64,000 bases of DNA from Marchantia polymorpha subsp. ruderalis (GCA_037833965.1 AP031351.1:2492501-2556500), one strand, 5' to 3'; positions 37,901 through 56,500 are shown, numbered from the stretch's first letter. The notes: a model not told the origin generated them from the letters alone. Program-made: numbers and translations.

Positions 37901-39387
37901 GAGGCAACAAAACCTGGCATCCCAACATTAAAACAAAAAATTCACAAAAACTTTTGATCGCATTTGCAAGGCGTCCTGGGAAGTGAAGAAGCGATAGTAA
38001 TCCAAGCTCCAGACGAACCGGTGAGGTGATTCCTTTGATAAGCTTGGGGGTCAGTGAAACCACGAGGGACTGTGCACATGTGCCGCTTGAAATTTCAGCT
38101 ACCACTGTCTTTAAGGCGATGCTGGCAATATCGCGTTGCTGCTCCTTGCCTGTGAGCAAACGGTTGCAGAGGGAATCCGCAATGTCGACCACTCGGTTTT
38201 CGTTGACCTTCTTCACAAGAGGTGCTAGGCTGCACACATCCCGCTAAAAAATTACGGCTCTGCTTTCCTGCGCTCATTTCAAAGCTCACGGACTGACTTG
38301 TCTTAATCTGTTGTATCACTCGTACCCTTCAAAGTTCCCCGCTCTACTTCCTTTGGATAACCTTTATAAGTCATCTGTTCCACACATGAGACTATCATAG
38401 ACAAGATAGTTACAAAAAAGTGTAAGATATGAACAGAGTATTTTACCCGATCAATTACCCACAAAACACTCGTACTAAACAAACATCTACAAGGCTCCAA
38501 ATGAGCATATGTAGGGAATGGTGAAACGAACGCTGTTACTTAAAATTCCAGTCCGGTATAGCTCACACAATGTGAAATTCCAATAAATTTGAAACCAGAC
38601 GCACCCATAAGGACATCCGCTCCACACAGAAAACTTTAATCTAATGTCTCCGTGCCGCGAACTACGCTGAAGGCTTCATAGCGAAACCTTCAGTATATTC
38701 TCGCGAATGATTTCGTGACTGGAGGCTAAAAAGCGTTACAGAAATTTGAACCCTAAGATACAAACAAAATGATCTGGGTACAGATTAGTATGCTCCAGTA
38801 TCATCTCCGTGTAGGACACGTATCCATCATCCCGCCTTCTCCACTGTATTTTCCCAAGCTTCCCAGACAACATCCCCATATGGCTCCACGCCGTCGACTT
38901 GCAAGTGATGCTTAATTGGACCCTTACCATTTCACTGCAAGTCCTGATATGTCGCCGGATGCATCATCCAGCTGCTGAAGAACTATCTGTGTAACCTTGC
39001 GCTCTGTGTCAGAATCGGCTTTGAAAGAATCTTTCTGCAGCTCGTTCAGAAGATCCGACGTGGCCATGTACCTGAAGTCCTTATCCTTCGAGGCAATCTG
39101 CACCAGGAAAATCCCAATCGTCACTACTGCATACACATTTCAAAGAGCTGAAACGTGTAGACCTAAATTGAAGAAGAATCTCGTTACAAGCTTTCCGTAG
39201 GGCTCGAAAAAACTCCAGCTGCGCAGAAACCGCGCACGTCAAGAACCGAGTTCCAGTTTCGATTCTACGCACTGATCAAACCGGCAATTCACCTTCAAAA
39301 CCAACGGAGACTCTGTAGAAGCACAGATGCAGCCAAAGTTCAACTGCGTACCTTTTCAAGAATCAACCCGACTGCTAGACTCGCCAT
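28976..39387 (-). CDS. CAND1: CAND1, cullin-associated NEDD8-dissociated protein, 29 exons, 1237 aa
   Basis: CAND1 is an all-helical HEAT-repeat protein that clamps around un-neddylated cullin-RBX1 and swaps substrate receptors of SCF-type ubiquitin ligases. Exons run from the ATG at 39387 to the TAA at 28976: 39352-39387, 38928-39097, 38019-38229, 37662-37827, 37286-37415, 37012-37126, 36684-36844, 36394-36517, 36015-36065, 35678-35763, 35298-35313, 35134-35199, 34921-35022, 34704-34802, 34374-34487, 34165-34248, 33613-33753, 33376-33468, 33062-33183, 32782-32944, 32436-32678, 32055-32300, 31715-31900, 30870-31016, 30459-30575, 29993-30161, 29638-29715, 29384-29522, 28976-29114. All use GT-AG and sum to 3714 nt in frame. 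Landmarks are [31 protein letters not shown], an acidic loop near residues 313-342, [24 protein letters not shown] and [11 protein letters not shown]. Length fits plant CAND1 (about 1220 aa). The C-terminus is slightly extended. The 16-nt exon 11 is the least certain. Confidence 0.93.
34098..34128. repeat. 14-bp perfect hairpin in a CAND1 intron
   Basis: The arms TTCATGTTACGCTT (34098-34111) and its exact reverse complement (34115-34128) flank a TCT loop. It lies in the intron between the exons at 34165-34248 and 33613-33753. It could form a stable stem in DNA or pre-mRNA; no known family matches. Confidence 0.8.
35298..35313 (-). other. candidate 16-nt microexon of CAND1
   Basis: Between exons 35678-35763 (ends in phase 2) and 35134-35199 (starts in phase 0), a frame-preserving exon must have length 1 mod 3. 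This segment lies between a CAG acceptor and a GTATGG donor, is 16 nt, and encodes S-P-I-V-L-T, where plant CAND1 has an S-P-x-x-L-L-like stretch just before QEV. It is the only segment I found that fits. Confidence 0.5.
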
Positions 39388-41300
39388 TTTGGCAAGAAGT
39401 TTACAACTTCCTGCCTTGCGCTTTTGTGACCTCGCAAATCTGCGTTATTCTAATGTACACGTTCCTGTATGGCAGACTCAGTGCCCTAACTGCTCACTTG
39501 CCGGGAGTCCTCCCCATTCAAACTGGTCACTCCAAAACGTGAGCTCCTCAATTAAGCAGATCCATTGGAAGCCCAAAGTTTCCAGACTCCGCGCCACGAA
39601 ATCAACTCTTGAATTTTGCCACTTTCCAGAGTTATAATCTCACCCGCAAATTGCTTCAATGCCTGATCGACAATTCTCTGGTGCTCTAAGTCTGCCAAGA
39701 CCTACAAATCCTTCAGCATTCCCGACCGGAAGGGAGGAAAAAATTGCACAACATTATATATATCAATTACGTCATGCACTCGATGTCAGACGCGGCAGAT
39801 TTTCTCGTGGCCTCTGACGATTACCGGATCGAGCTCAAACCCGCATGCCAGGACCTCCTTCAGGGTTTAGGAACAACAAACTAATTCCTGCCCTGCAGAA
39901 ATGGTCCGCCTCTTCTCCCTCTCCCCTTCGTCCGCCCTCCCTCCCTCCCTCCCTCTCATCTGTCTCCCCTCTCTTCCCCGCTCTCTGCAAAGCGCTCGTC
40001 CCTCCCTCTTCTTTCTTCCGAGCGAGCCGGTCGCCAGTCGCCAGTCGCCAGTCGCCCGTGTGAAACTGACTACGAGGGAGCCCGATAACTACTGCCGCCA
40101 GTGTGAAACGGGTTAAGGCAGGAATTGGTTCACAGACATGCAAAGCGTACTGCGCCGTACTCGGTCTACTCTTTGGGCGTCCCCGTCCAAATTACCCTAC
40201 GCCGATTTATAGCACACGACTGGTGGTTGACATGTCACCTGTCGGAGCTATGTAACAAATGCACCTTTAGTTGTCCACGTAATTCTCACACCTCCAAAAG
40301 TTGACCAAAATTTTAGCTCTACCCGGCAGGTCCACTGACTACTTACCTGTGGTCACCGGCAAGAACTCCGTTTTTTAACATCCGACCCATTTTCATATTT
40401 ATTTTACTTGCACTCGCTCTGGCAGAGAGAATTTCTTGCAAAGACTTGCGGTTTGCTTCGATTGTTGACCCGGGCTGCCCACAGAAATATATTTATTGCG
40501 CCTACAAATGAATTGCAGACCAACCGGGTGATTTTCTTGGTTGTGGGTATTTCCTTGACCTTACCCCGAGATGAGTTTCAATTTTGATCAGACCTGCAAA
40601 CGGGTCACCTCCCAGGTTGTCCACGGTTGACGTGGCTCCGGTAGGTTCTGAATGGTTCGGTCCCAACCTGGTACGATCTGTGCACCTCAATTAAGCAACC
40701 GAACGTCGTAGAATAATGACTAAATACTGACTAACCCGGAAGCATGCAATCGTGGTTTGAACTGAGGTTTCAATCATGGTTGAGGTTTGGCTGAAGTCTT
40801 GTGTGAGTGTCGAGCGCGGGTTAAGACTATTGACAGAGGCGAAATAAACTTGCTCGCGTATTTTGATTTGGGTGCGAGGATAGAAGAGGGCTGAAATGCG
40901 ATGTCTTCGAGTCGCGCGCGCTCAAAATTTGTGGGAATTTCGAGTGCAAAATTGGGGTAAGAAAGACTCTGACAGCATGAGCTCGTGAGCTTGTTCGTCG
41001 AGGGAAAAATGAATCGATTCTCTTTTGGTGGAGGTCGAAACTGACCATATCCGCTATAAATTGAAATTATTGCATCGAGCTTTTGCCACCTGAGATGTAA
41101 TAGACGCTCGCATGACGAATACACCGAGCCGATGGTAATTTGAAGAAAAACTGAATAGCTGAAGAATTTGCAAAGGTCCTTGTAGAGCTCAACAATAAGG
41201 AGCATGGAGAACTTCTGACTAAGGCCTTGGAGATTTCATTTTGGTTGTTTCATCGGCAAGGAAAAATCGACGTGTTCGAGGTAGGATGGCTTGATGTGTT
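39388..41300. promoter_or_regulatory. CAND1 upstream region with CT-rich tract
   Basis: This region should hold the CAND1 5' UTR and promoter. It has a long pyrimidine-rich tract on the plus strand (39907-39998), which reads as GA-rich on the gene strand, and a 7-bp GTCGCCA tandem repeat near 40030-40057. GA-rich tracts are common near plant transcription starts. No TATA box is assigned. Minus-strand frames at 39835-40143 and 40774-41205 have no recognisable domain. Confidence 0.4.
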
Positions 41301-41305
41301 GAAAT

Positions 41306-41786
41306 ATGCACAACATTTATTCACTCGATGAAGTGGGTAATATGAAAATTAAAAAATTTGACTCTCACACTCCTTGGATACATGTACACGCAGCCGTGGT
41401 TCTTGGAATCAGATCCCACTTTGCAGATTTTCATAAGCTAATAGCTTTGTCTGTCGATTTTCCAGCGAAGAGACTTGAATGGCTCATCAATTCTCTCACT
41501 TTGAGGTTTCCATGGCTGGAACAGCCAGTAAGAGAAAAATCCTGGCTGCAACTTAAAACTCTTGAACTACTTGTGGAAACAAATAGCTCAAGAGTGCCTT
41601 CTTGGATTAGCGCGTGCATCCCCACGATACATTGGCAGATATTGCATGCACTTGAACAACCATACTGATTCTATAGTGTCTTTGACCAAGCATGGAGCAA
41701 ACTTCTTCAGAATCTCTCATCACTATTATTATATTTTGACGCTAGTTTTAGTAGTTGATTCACCGAGTATTTCTTCCCGATGAATC
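41306..41786 (+). other. unrecognised ORF, possibly decayed coding sequence
   Basis: A 120-codon frame at 41306-41668 (start MHNIYSLDEVGNM) overlaps a second plus-strand frame at 41562-41783. The overlap reads IAQECLLGLARASPRYIGRYC in the second frame, which looks more protein-like than the first. The two could be one old coding region with a frameshift. I do not recognise a family, and AT-rich block 3 follows directly. Confidence 0.25.
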
Positions 41787-41789
41787 TAC

Positions 41790-44700
41790 ACTTTATTCTA
41801 TTGATGCAAATGGTTTCGATCTTTTTACCTTAATTTGGCTGCATTGCCGAGAGAACCTTCGAGCCATAAGTAAGCATGAAAGTCATTTCAAGGTTCAAAC
41901 AAGTAGATAGTCATAGCTAAGACACAATACAAATTATCAATGGAGTGAAACCTCTGATTATATGCTAAGATGTATGTGCATGAACAAAGAAATGACATCA
42001 AAAGTTGCAAGAAAGAAAGATGAAAACGATCATTCGATGTACTTAAACTATGAATTTTCACATGTGAACATAAACATAAGGTGGCTCAAGCTATAAAGTT
42101 AATAAGCTTTCTAATGTTGCTTCAAGATCTTCCATTTGAACAAGTATTTTCAAAAAAAATACTTGTTCAAATAAAATATTATTTTATCATGTTAGATAAA
42201 AAAAAGAGACTACAAATATTATAATTATTGTTCTAAATATTAACCATGTTGATGGAAAACTTAAAATTTATGTTGAGAAGACATTTTGATAGAACAATAT
42301 GCAAATGATTAGTTTAAAATTAAAACTAAAACTGAACTTTCAGATTTATTAAGTATTAAAAAAATTTATTTCGAAATTTTATCTACGATGAAAAGAATCT
42401 AACATGTGTAAGTATATCATAAGTTAACAAAATATTTCAGCAGTCGGTAAGATCCTTATAATCGCATTTTTAAAAATTTCATTCAAATCATTTAAAATGT
42501 TCATATAAAAAATATGATTGAATGGAGCATTATTCAAAAAAACTTTTTAAACATATCACTTAAAGCTTATCCGAATAATGAAACATCACTCAATAAATGA
42601 TATGTGTTTTGGTTATTTTTAAGTCTTAGATACTGGTAATTATTGTCATGTACAAGATATAATAGTAAAAAAGATTAAAAATCATCTCAACTAACTTCAT
42701 ATTAAAATATTAGATTTTCCACATATAAATGAATAAATGATATTGAAATTTTGATAAAAAGAATAATATATTAAATAAAAATAAGCATATACCTGCCTAA
42801 CTTAAGATTTTGTGAAAAAAGCATTATTGTATTAAATTATTATTCATCATCAAAATAAAATATTTCTATTTCATTATTTAATAATAACAATAATAATGTT
42901 TAGGATAATTATAAAAGAGAATTAATTTTGAATAGTTCTTTTGATATTTCAAAATGATGAGTCAGAGCTATAGTTAACACTTTTACATGAAAAAGAATGA
43001 TAAAAATAATGTAAAAATCCAAAATTGTCAGTCAAATTTCAATTTTTTATTCTTTTATTTTATAAAAATATATTTTTAAAAATAAATCAAATTTTTCATG
43101 CATTTTGTTTGCAACAAAAAAATTTAATGTAAAATATATATTATTTGAATAAACATTTCTTTCAAATTATTAATAAGTAATCTAATATAAACATATATAT
43201 ATATACATAAAATTTTATATGTTGAATTTCAAATTTTTTTAAAGGTTATAGAAAAGAAGACATAGATTCAGAATATTGAACGTTCAACATAATTGATAGT
43301 AAAAATCAATATGTATAAAAATATTATCACAATTTTGATAAATAAGATGTAAATATAGAATAAATTTTGTATATAATTTTTTTATGATATGTTTTAAAAA
43401 GTGATGAACAAAATTTCAATTTCAAATTTAATCTAACTTTTAAATTATATGTATATATACATATTGTAAATCTATTTTTTCAATATGAAAATTGAAAACA
43501 ACTTCATGTTATTAACTTTTTCATTTTTGAATCCGTCTAAAATAGTTAATGGATTAACTTTAAACATTTTAAAACTTGAAAAAAAAAATATAAATCTCAA
43601 TGTTTCCATTTTTGAAATTACAATTAAATATATGATATAAATGATGGCAGCTCCGCCAAAAAAATAACTATCATCAATAATTGTTCAACTGAACCAAGGG
43701 GTCAAAATAATTTAAATTATGCAATATAACATTATTTTGGCAGTAATCTTTGTATGAGAAAATAAAGTGTTATGAAATGTTATAATCAATCATCAGTAGT
43801 TAATTTGTTACAATTTTATGAAAAAATATATAGATTATGCATTAAAAATATAAATTATAATGTCGCATGTTTAAAAAGCATTCATTTTGAACGGAAGGAA
43901 ATGTACATTCTATCAAAAAATAGTCAAACAAAAATATTAATGTGTATTAAGTGAATATTAAAAGATTATGTTGACTTTCTAAGAATTAGATAGTGTTGTA
44001 CAATCATCAAGATTAACCCAACAAAATTTATAACAACCTAGTGAAAACAAGTTCAATATAGTGAAAAAATGTACTCTTAATTATTATGATAATACAAAAA
44101 TTAAATGTTAAATAGTTGTGGTTAACGTCAAATCAGATTTTGAAAAGAATTTCATTTGATTTTTTCATCAAAATTTTCACCAAATCTAATATATGTAATT
44201 CAAAAATTGACACAAGTAGAATAATTATATTAAACTTACATTCATAGTAAAAACATCAATTTGTTCTTATACTTCAAATAATGAGTTGAGTTGAAAATTT
44301 GTTGTGAGATTTTATACTTTGTATTTTGTTGGTTAAAGTTGCTAGTGTAATTTGAACACTAGCAAAAGACGTTGAGCGTGATGGATCAAAAAGACATAAA
44401 CTATATAAAATGTACACTATGAAAATGAATTTTGCATAAAGTTTTGTTAAAAGACAATACAATAAAAAATCATCGATGTTAAATGCAATTACAATCTAAC
44501 ATACAGATTACAGTAATAAACAAAAAATTCAATTAAATATATTATGCACTCAAAAGTAATAATCAAACATTTTTTATATATAATTTATAATAAACTAACA
44601 AACAATCTAACACAGATACTAGTAAAATTGAATAATTTTTAATTTCGATTTCATTTATAATCAATAATTTAATATAATTATGAATATTAAAAAAATTTCA

Positions 44701-47700
44701 AATATAAATAACTTTAAAATTTTCATAAAAATCAAAAAATGTTGAAATTTTCATAAAATCACTTTTTAATATTATAAATTATCACAAATAAGAAATAAAA
44801 TCCAAATAATGAAAATTTATGATACTTTAAAATTTTCATAGTTGTTTGTTTTATATTTTATAAATTATTTTTTAGAAAATCTACCCTAAAATAAATCTTT
44901 TAGTAGAAAATCCAATAAATACACAATGACACAAACAGAACGTGGTTCATTATCAGGAAGAGAGCTACTTCCACCGAGAACACAAGCACCTTTACTTCAG
45001 GTCATGTCTACAAAAAATTTTCGTACTGGGCGAAAGCAAGGGTATTTAACCCCAATCCAAGCTACCATTTTAGCCTTAAATAGTTAGTACCCGAGGTTAC
45101 TACTTAATTGGAGTTAACCTCAAGAAAATCATGCAATTAAAGATCATGTCATCTATGTTCATACAATCATGATATCGTGTTCAAAATAACACATAATGTA
45201 ATTTAGTATATAATCAATTAAATAAAAAATTATTTGTATAGCAAAATATAAATATATGGATTTTATAATATAAAATTATGATTAATGACATTTTATTTAA
45301 TAGTTAAAGCCATGAGATGAAATGTGTTTATATGAACTTCAACATGAGATGTTTGATTTATCACATAAATTTCAATAAAAAAAATTTGACAATAAAATTT
45401 TCAAATATTATGAGGTATTTTTAAAGAATGCATGCAATTTTTTGTTATTTTTGCTCTTCATACAACTCAATATAAAATTATTTATATTATTTATTTTATC
45501 TAATCAAATAAAACTATCAATTGGTAGTGTAAAAAAAAAAACTTAAATATAAAGTTACAATCAAAGATTGCTACAAAATTTTGAATTTATATAGCTTTGG
45601 AAACACTTTGCATAAATAGTTAAATTGATCAATTGAAAAGTCTTTGGAAAGAATTTTTTTATTAATGAATCTCAATTGGTATATAACTCTAAACAATCAT
45701 GTTTCGAAATTTATTCAAAATATATTTTTAAATTAAATAAGTAGATAAATATAAATACAAATATTATATAACATAAGATTACTCATGATGACATTAGAAA
45801 AGTAATGTATGCAATGTAAGACAAGAAAAATATAGTTTTGCCAATGTAAAATCAATGTGCTTTGAGATATATTATGATAAGGACAGACATATACAATTCG
45901 ATTTTAAAATAAATTGATTCCTTCAAATTGATTGAAATTGATAAATGATAAATTTACTCACAATCATTGTATGATTACTAATCTGAATAAAGAATGGCAT
46001 ATATTCACAAATTTTCTAAAAGATCATAGTGTTGCAATCATTTTAATTTGAACTTAAAGCTTGATTTTCTGTATTTATTATTTCAAAGTGAATGCCAAGA
46101 TAATTGATTTCCAAATTGAAAATTCAATTCCATTATTTTTACAAGTGTGCTGTGATAAAATTATGTGTAGTCTGATTAATATTTTCAAAATTGTATGCCT
46201 TTTTTTCCAATCAATATCGCTAAAAATAAAAATCATTTGATTGAAAACAAAGTCTGCTTTATATCACTTCAAATATTAGCACATTCAAAAGGTTTTAAGA
46301 AAAAAATTCCAACAAATGTAAATAATTTTATCATATTTTGTACGTTCATAAATACTGATTTCAGGTCTAATCATATATTTTTGTATTTCATTATTTTTTT
46401 CATAAAATTTTAATTCAGCAATTAAACTGTAAAAGATATTCAAATAAATCCTTTTATATAGAAAAGTTCAGAACAGAGTTTGAAGGATTAATAAAATTAA
46501 ATAATTTCTTTCCAAATGAGTATGTTTTAATATTCTTGTTGATCAATATTTTAAATATTTTTGTCCTTATTGGTCATGTTTGTTTTTTTAATATGTATGA
46601 CATTGGAAGGATGTAATGGGTATATAGCTAATCATTTTAACATGTTTTTTCAACCAAGTATTCATGATTTGAATGAATATTTTAATTACATTTATTTATG
46701 ATTGTTATTAAATTTATCACTTATTGGTTTTTAGGAGAGTTAATGATTTATTTACTAGGAGGGTTTATCTTGAGTATATTATATGAGACCAGTAACGCAA
46801 GTCTAAAGGCAAAAAAGATAACAAAAATTGAGTTCAAATTCTGATGTTATGTTTATCAACCTTTATAATTATTTACCTCAATGACTCTTGCACTTATGTC
46901 TTATATGGAATACCTAATTAAATTACATAATGTGGACAGAAATCTGTTCACATTTTGTAGTTCGTAGTATACGTACACACAACATGTGCAGCTTTGACTT
47001 GGTATGTTGAATTGTAACAGATAGCTGTAATGATGTTAGTTGGTTGCAGTGGATAACCATACTTCATCGAAGTGAATGAGTGAGGACTAATAGTGAATTA
47101 GATTTAGAGATTTTGTCTGTATATTCCGTATATATTTCAAAATAATTAAGAGTGTATTATTCGATCATAGTCAATAAAAATAAGAATACGTCAACTTGCA
47201 CTTTAATATAAAATTATAATTTCATGGTAAAGTATATCTTAAAGATTAGGATAAAATTGGTTGTTTCACAATTTTCTTTGTGGTTTCAATTTCGTATCGA
47301 TACTGTTTGTTGCACAATTTTCTAAAAGCTGTTTGTTTATTATATGCGTGTCTGCAATTGTTTGAATATGAGTAGTTGACCTATTTGTATTGTGTTTGGT
47401 ATTTTTTGATGGTTTGATTGACATAAATTGAAACTAAATGATAAAATCCTTCATTCCTTTCAAGTAGTATTCTGAATATTAAAAATAATAATTCGGGTGT
47501 TTTGTTTCAAGGCATGTCATAATTTTTTGTGGACTTGTGCAACATGTCAAAGATTTGATCATCAATTTATCTGATCGAATATAAGTAGTTTCCATAAGTT
47601 TATCACACAATTATGTTACGCTATTAAATGTAAATCGGGGAATGGTAAGACTTGTCTATGGGTAGAAGATGCTCAGTCTAAAACATTTAATATTTTTTGA

Positions 47701-48300
47701 GTTTTTTTTGGTGAGATGGATAAAGTATAAGAGTAGTAGAATTGTGAGAGCAAGTGTAACATGACTGTCCAATTCGTCATGAAATTTCAAGAGAATAAAT
47801 GAAAAAACACCTCACATGCAGTCAAAGACGAGAAAATTACTCCCGAACACGATATCTGCAAATGTATACAAATGCTTGTTCTTATGAGCCTTCTTATGAC
47901 ACAAAAGGATTTTCAAAAGATTCCAAAATACAAGCATAAAGATTTCGGTACAAGCGACCATGTTCCACCGGAATGAATGATTGCATGAAAAGGAAGATGG
48001 GAACCAGCTAGAAGAAGAGACCAACCTTCGACATCAATCCACAGAAAAAAAGTCCACGAGTAATAAACAGATCAAACTCCCAGATGCAAGTCACGAGATT
48101 TGCCACCGATCGGGAAAAGGGACCTCGTAAACCTCTGACTCATTCGAGTAAACGTGAACAAAATATTTTTTCATAAAAGAAAAATATAAAATTTTCGCCA
48201 AGCAGGACCGGTCGCTAAAATAAATGTATCAAACTAAAAGAAAACATAAAAAATAATATTACAATATATTCGGTCGAATGTAGTGTCTTCTAATGGAAAA
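41790..48300. other. AT-rich block 3
   Basis: About 6.5 kb of extremely AT-rich DNA with no frame above about 73 codons and no recognisable domain. Contents include a 17-bp perfect hairpin at 42134-42172 and small GC-richer islands near 44.93-45.13 kb and 46.9-47.1 kb that may be solo LTR or transposon remnants. I could not classify those islands. Confidence 0.6.
42134..42172. repeat. 17-bp perfect hairpin
   Basis: ATTTGAACAAGTATTTT (42134-42150) and its exact reverse complement (42156-42172) flank a 5-nt CAAAA loop. The surrounding DNA is AT-rich and noncoding. It may be the remnant of a small inverted-repeat element. Confidence 0.75.
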
Positions 48301-48499
48301 ATAAAACTATACTGAATACAGTCTCAGCTGAGGAGGACGGATGAGCACCGGAGTATGTCGTGTACCGACGCATGGTCGGGAGAAAGGAACTTAGCCGGAG
48401 GAGAATCGAAGAGAAGAAGAGAGAAAAGAGTACACGATAGAGGTAAATAATAATATGCATAATATAAGAATACGTTCCATACAGTACTATTGAACGTGT

Positions 48500-49030
48500 T
48501 CAAACGAAATAGAACAAAACAAATGGGATACAAAGGCTAGGCTAGCCTTCATAAGGTGATGATATATACGTACTGTGATAAGAAAGAAGGGAATACCCCA
48601 ATCAGAACAAACCAAATGTTATACGAAGGCTAGGAAATCTTTATTTATCTAGAAGATTTTTTTTTTTTTGAATTCAAAAGGATTGTAATTGCGATTATTT
48701 AATTAAAAAAACTATATGTGAATAAATTTTGTTTAAATATTTTATTACGTCATATTTTGAATGAAGATTTTGATGATGTATGTACTGTAATAAGATAAAT
48801 GGGAATGCCCCACTAAAATGGGAACTATAAGATGAGAAGAGAAGGAGAAAGAAAGGAAAGAAATGGAACGGTGATGATTTATATGTACTGTAATAAGAAG
48901 GAAGGGAATACCCCAACTAGAACAAAACAAATGTTATACGAAGGCTATGCTAGCCTTCGTACGGTGATGATATGTATGTAATGTAATAAGGTGGAGGAGA
49001 ATACCCCAATTAGCATTAAAATGGGAAATA
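48500..49030. repeat. cluster of diverged short repeats upstream of CDC48
   Basis: A module recurs near 48555-48640, 48772-48835, 48870-48955 and 48963-49030, some copies partial. Its parts are GGTGATGATATxTAxGTA, then GGGAATACCCCAA, then AACAAA(A/C)CAAATG, then a near-palindrome CGAAGGCTATGCTAGCCTTCG. The palindrome could fold into a hairpin or be the joined ends of inverted repeats. The cluster ends about 0.8 kb before the CDC48 start codon. Confidence 0.7.
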
Positions 49031-49075
49031 TGAGATGAGAAGGGATGGAGAAAGAAGAATCTGGAAGGAGGAGCC

Positions 49076-49832
49076 TTGTTTCGTGCCGTCCTTCCTTACC
49101 TTACCTTACCACCCATGACCCGTCGCGCCGACTTCTCGCAGTGTCTTGCCGGTCAAGACATCACAGCGGAGACGGACAGACGGACGGACGGACGGACGGA
49201 TAGTGGGGCACAGACAGAGTCAACGTGGCCGGAGACGCTTGCTTCCCGTATTAGACTTGCGGTCGGTCGTCGTCTCGTTCGTTCTCGTGCAGCAGCAGCA
49301 GAAGGAGCAGCAGAAGCAGCAGGCCCACGAGCCCCAGAGCCCCACCTCCTCACTCCACTGCACTCCACTCCACTGCCACTGCACTCCAGTCGACGTGATT
49401 CAACGCAGCTCAAGCCAACCCCACCCCACCTCATTGTCACTCATTGTCCTTCACTGTCCTTGTTTCACATTCGGGTAGCTCAGATCTCCTTGTCTCCGGT
49501 CTAGCATCCATCTTGCATCGAGCGAGTGAATGAATGAGTGAGTGAGAGAGAGAGACACAGGCAGAGAGAAAGGTGGTGGTGCTGTCGAGAACAGGAGAAC
49601 ATTTGTTGGAGCAGATTTTGGTGGGCTGCTGATGCGCAGGAAAGGATCTGGATAATAGGCTGGTTTAGGTCGGCTGGCTGGGCTGGGCTGGGCTGGGCTC
49701 GGAGGGGAGGGGAGGGGCGGTCGGATTGATTGATTGACTGGGTCTCTGTTAATCAATTTACTCGGGTGCGTGAGGGAGGGAGGGAAGGAAGGGCGCCAGG
49801 AGCTAGTGAGACAGCCTTGCTGTTCGAAAGTC
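49076..49832 (+). promoter_or_regulatory. CDC48 promoter and 5' leader region
   Basis: A GC-rich region lies between the repeat cluster and the CDC48 ATG. It contains a GACG repeat (49173-49200), a GA-rich segment (49520-49560), a GGGCT repeat and a GGGGA repeat (49680-49720). Long frames on both strands here reflect composition and repeats and show no domain. No TATA box is assigned; the transcription start is probably within this region. Confidence 0.5.
49680..49720 (+). promoter_or_regulatory. potential G-quadruplex in CDC48 leader
   Basis: Four GGG runs at 49680-49682, 49685-49687, 49690-49692 and 49695-49697, separated by 2-nt CT loops, meet the standard quadruplex pattern. A second set of G runs (GGAGGGGAGGGGAGGGGCGG) follows at 49701-49720. 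They lie on the coding strand 110-150 nt before the ATG, so they may be in the mRNA leader. Confidence 0.55.
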
Positions 49833-55274
<5,442 letters not shown>

Positions 55275-56500
55275 ACTCCATTCATTGGTCGTCTGGTCTT
55301 CGATCGTATCTTCGCGACATGACCAGTGTGTATGGCAAGACCAGCAACGGTAGTGTGTAAATTTATGTTCATTCGCAGTTTATATGCAACCCTCGACTCT
55401 GGGGAGCACATCCTTTGTACTTTTGGATCAGATTCAGTCTCGAATACAGGCAAGGAGAGTTGACACAACTGGTTAATTAAAATTTCTGGCTTGTCATCCA
55501 CATTACCGTCTCCGATCGTCTACCTTTTGTGAATGGTTGTAACCCATTGAACAGGGTATGCTTGCAATTCGTACGTATGTTGCGCGTGTGGGTGAGATTA
55601 TCAGCTCTAAAAATGTTTGGTTAACAGGTGCTAGTTTACAGGAGATTTTTAACGGTGATATATGGATGTTTACAATGATTGAATTCGAGATGACTCCGTG
55701 TTGTCCTCTCCAGAGGATGTGAACCGTGTAGGTTGATGAATTCTACACAGCATCCTGAGGCCAAAATTAAAACCTCTTCGGGTCCTCTAATTCTCGCGTC
55801 AATTTTGGAGTGGTCCAATTGATGTTTTTGACGTAGGCAGATATCGGGTTACAGTCCTCTTTGTCCGGTCAATCAACAGAGGAACATTTACTATGTAGAC
55901 AGTAGCAGAAACGTCGGGACGAAGAGGATTAAAGGAAGCAGCAAAGGCGAAACGCAGATGGGCGGGAAAGCTGTAGGTTTGATGCTTTCGTTACAATCAG
56001 ATCCAACATCTTCAATGGAGGAATCAAACCTCAAAGTCAAGTGCTGCGTTTCGAAGATGCGGAAAAGAGGTTGAGACATCTTATGAAAATCTCAGTATCT
56101 GTAAATTTTTAAGCCTTCAGATCAGATGTCAGTTTCGGGGTTGAGAAAGTATACCCCCGAGAAGTTCAGTGGATCGACCAATACCTTCATAAAACAGATA
56201 ATCAACAGAAAGAAGAGGTTATGGTTGACGGCATGATTTGTTACAACTTTAATACAATCCCTTGATTTTCCCGTGAAGATGACCACTTCCGCATAAAAAG
56301 TTGGAAGTAATGTACATTTAGAATATCAATTATTGCAAGTCACATGGATAACCCTGGATGACACACGAGGAACAGAACAGTGGGTGCTGATTTTGGGATA
56401 ATAAGGAGCCTATAGCGGGAAATATTGAGACTATAATTGAGAATCGATTACATCAATTACTTGTCTTCATTAAATTACATCAATTCCAGATGCGATGTCC
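55275..56500. other. CDC48 3' UTR and downstream intergenic DNA
   Basis: The first 300-400 bases are probably the 3' UTR. Sequence to about 55660 is shared with the partial duplicate downstream. Beyond that no gene is recognised. Confidence 0.5.

Noticed and set aside
39835-40143. Minus-strand 102-codon frame.
   Set aside because: Much of it translates the CT-rich tract and the 7-bp repeat into Glu/Gly/Arg-rich sequence; no domain.
40774-41205. Minus-strand 143-codon frame.
   Set aside because: No recognisable family, no supporting exon structure, and composition like the surrounding noncoding DNA.
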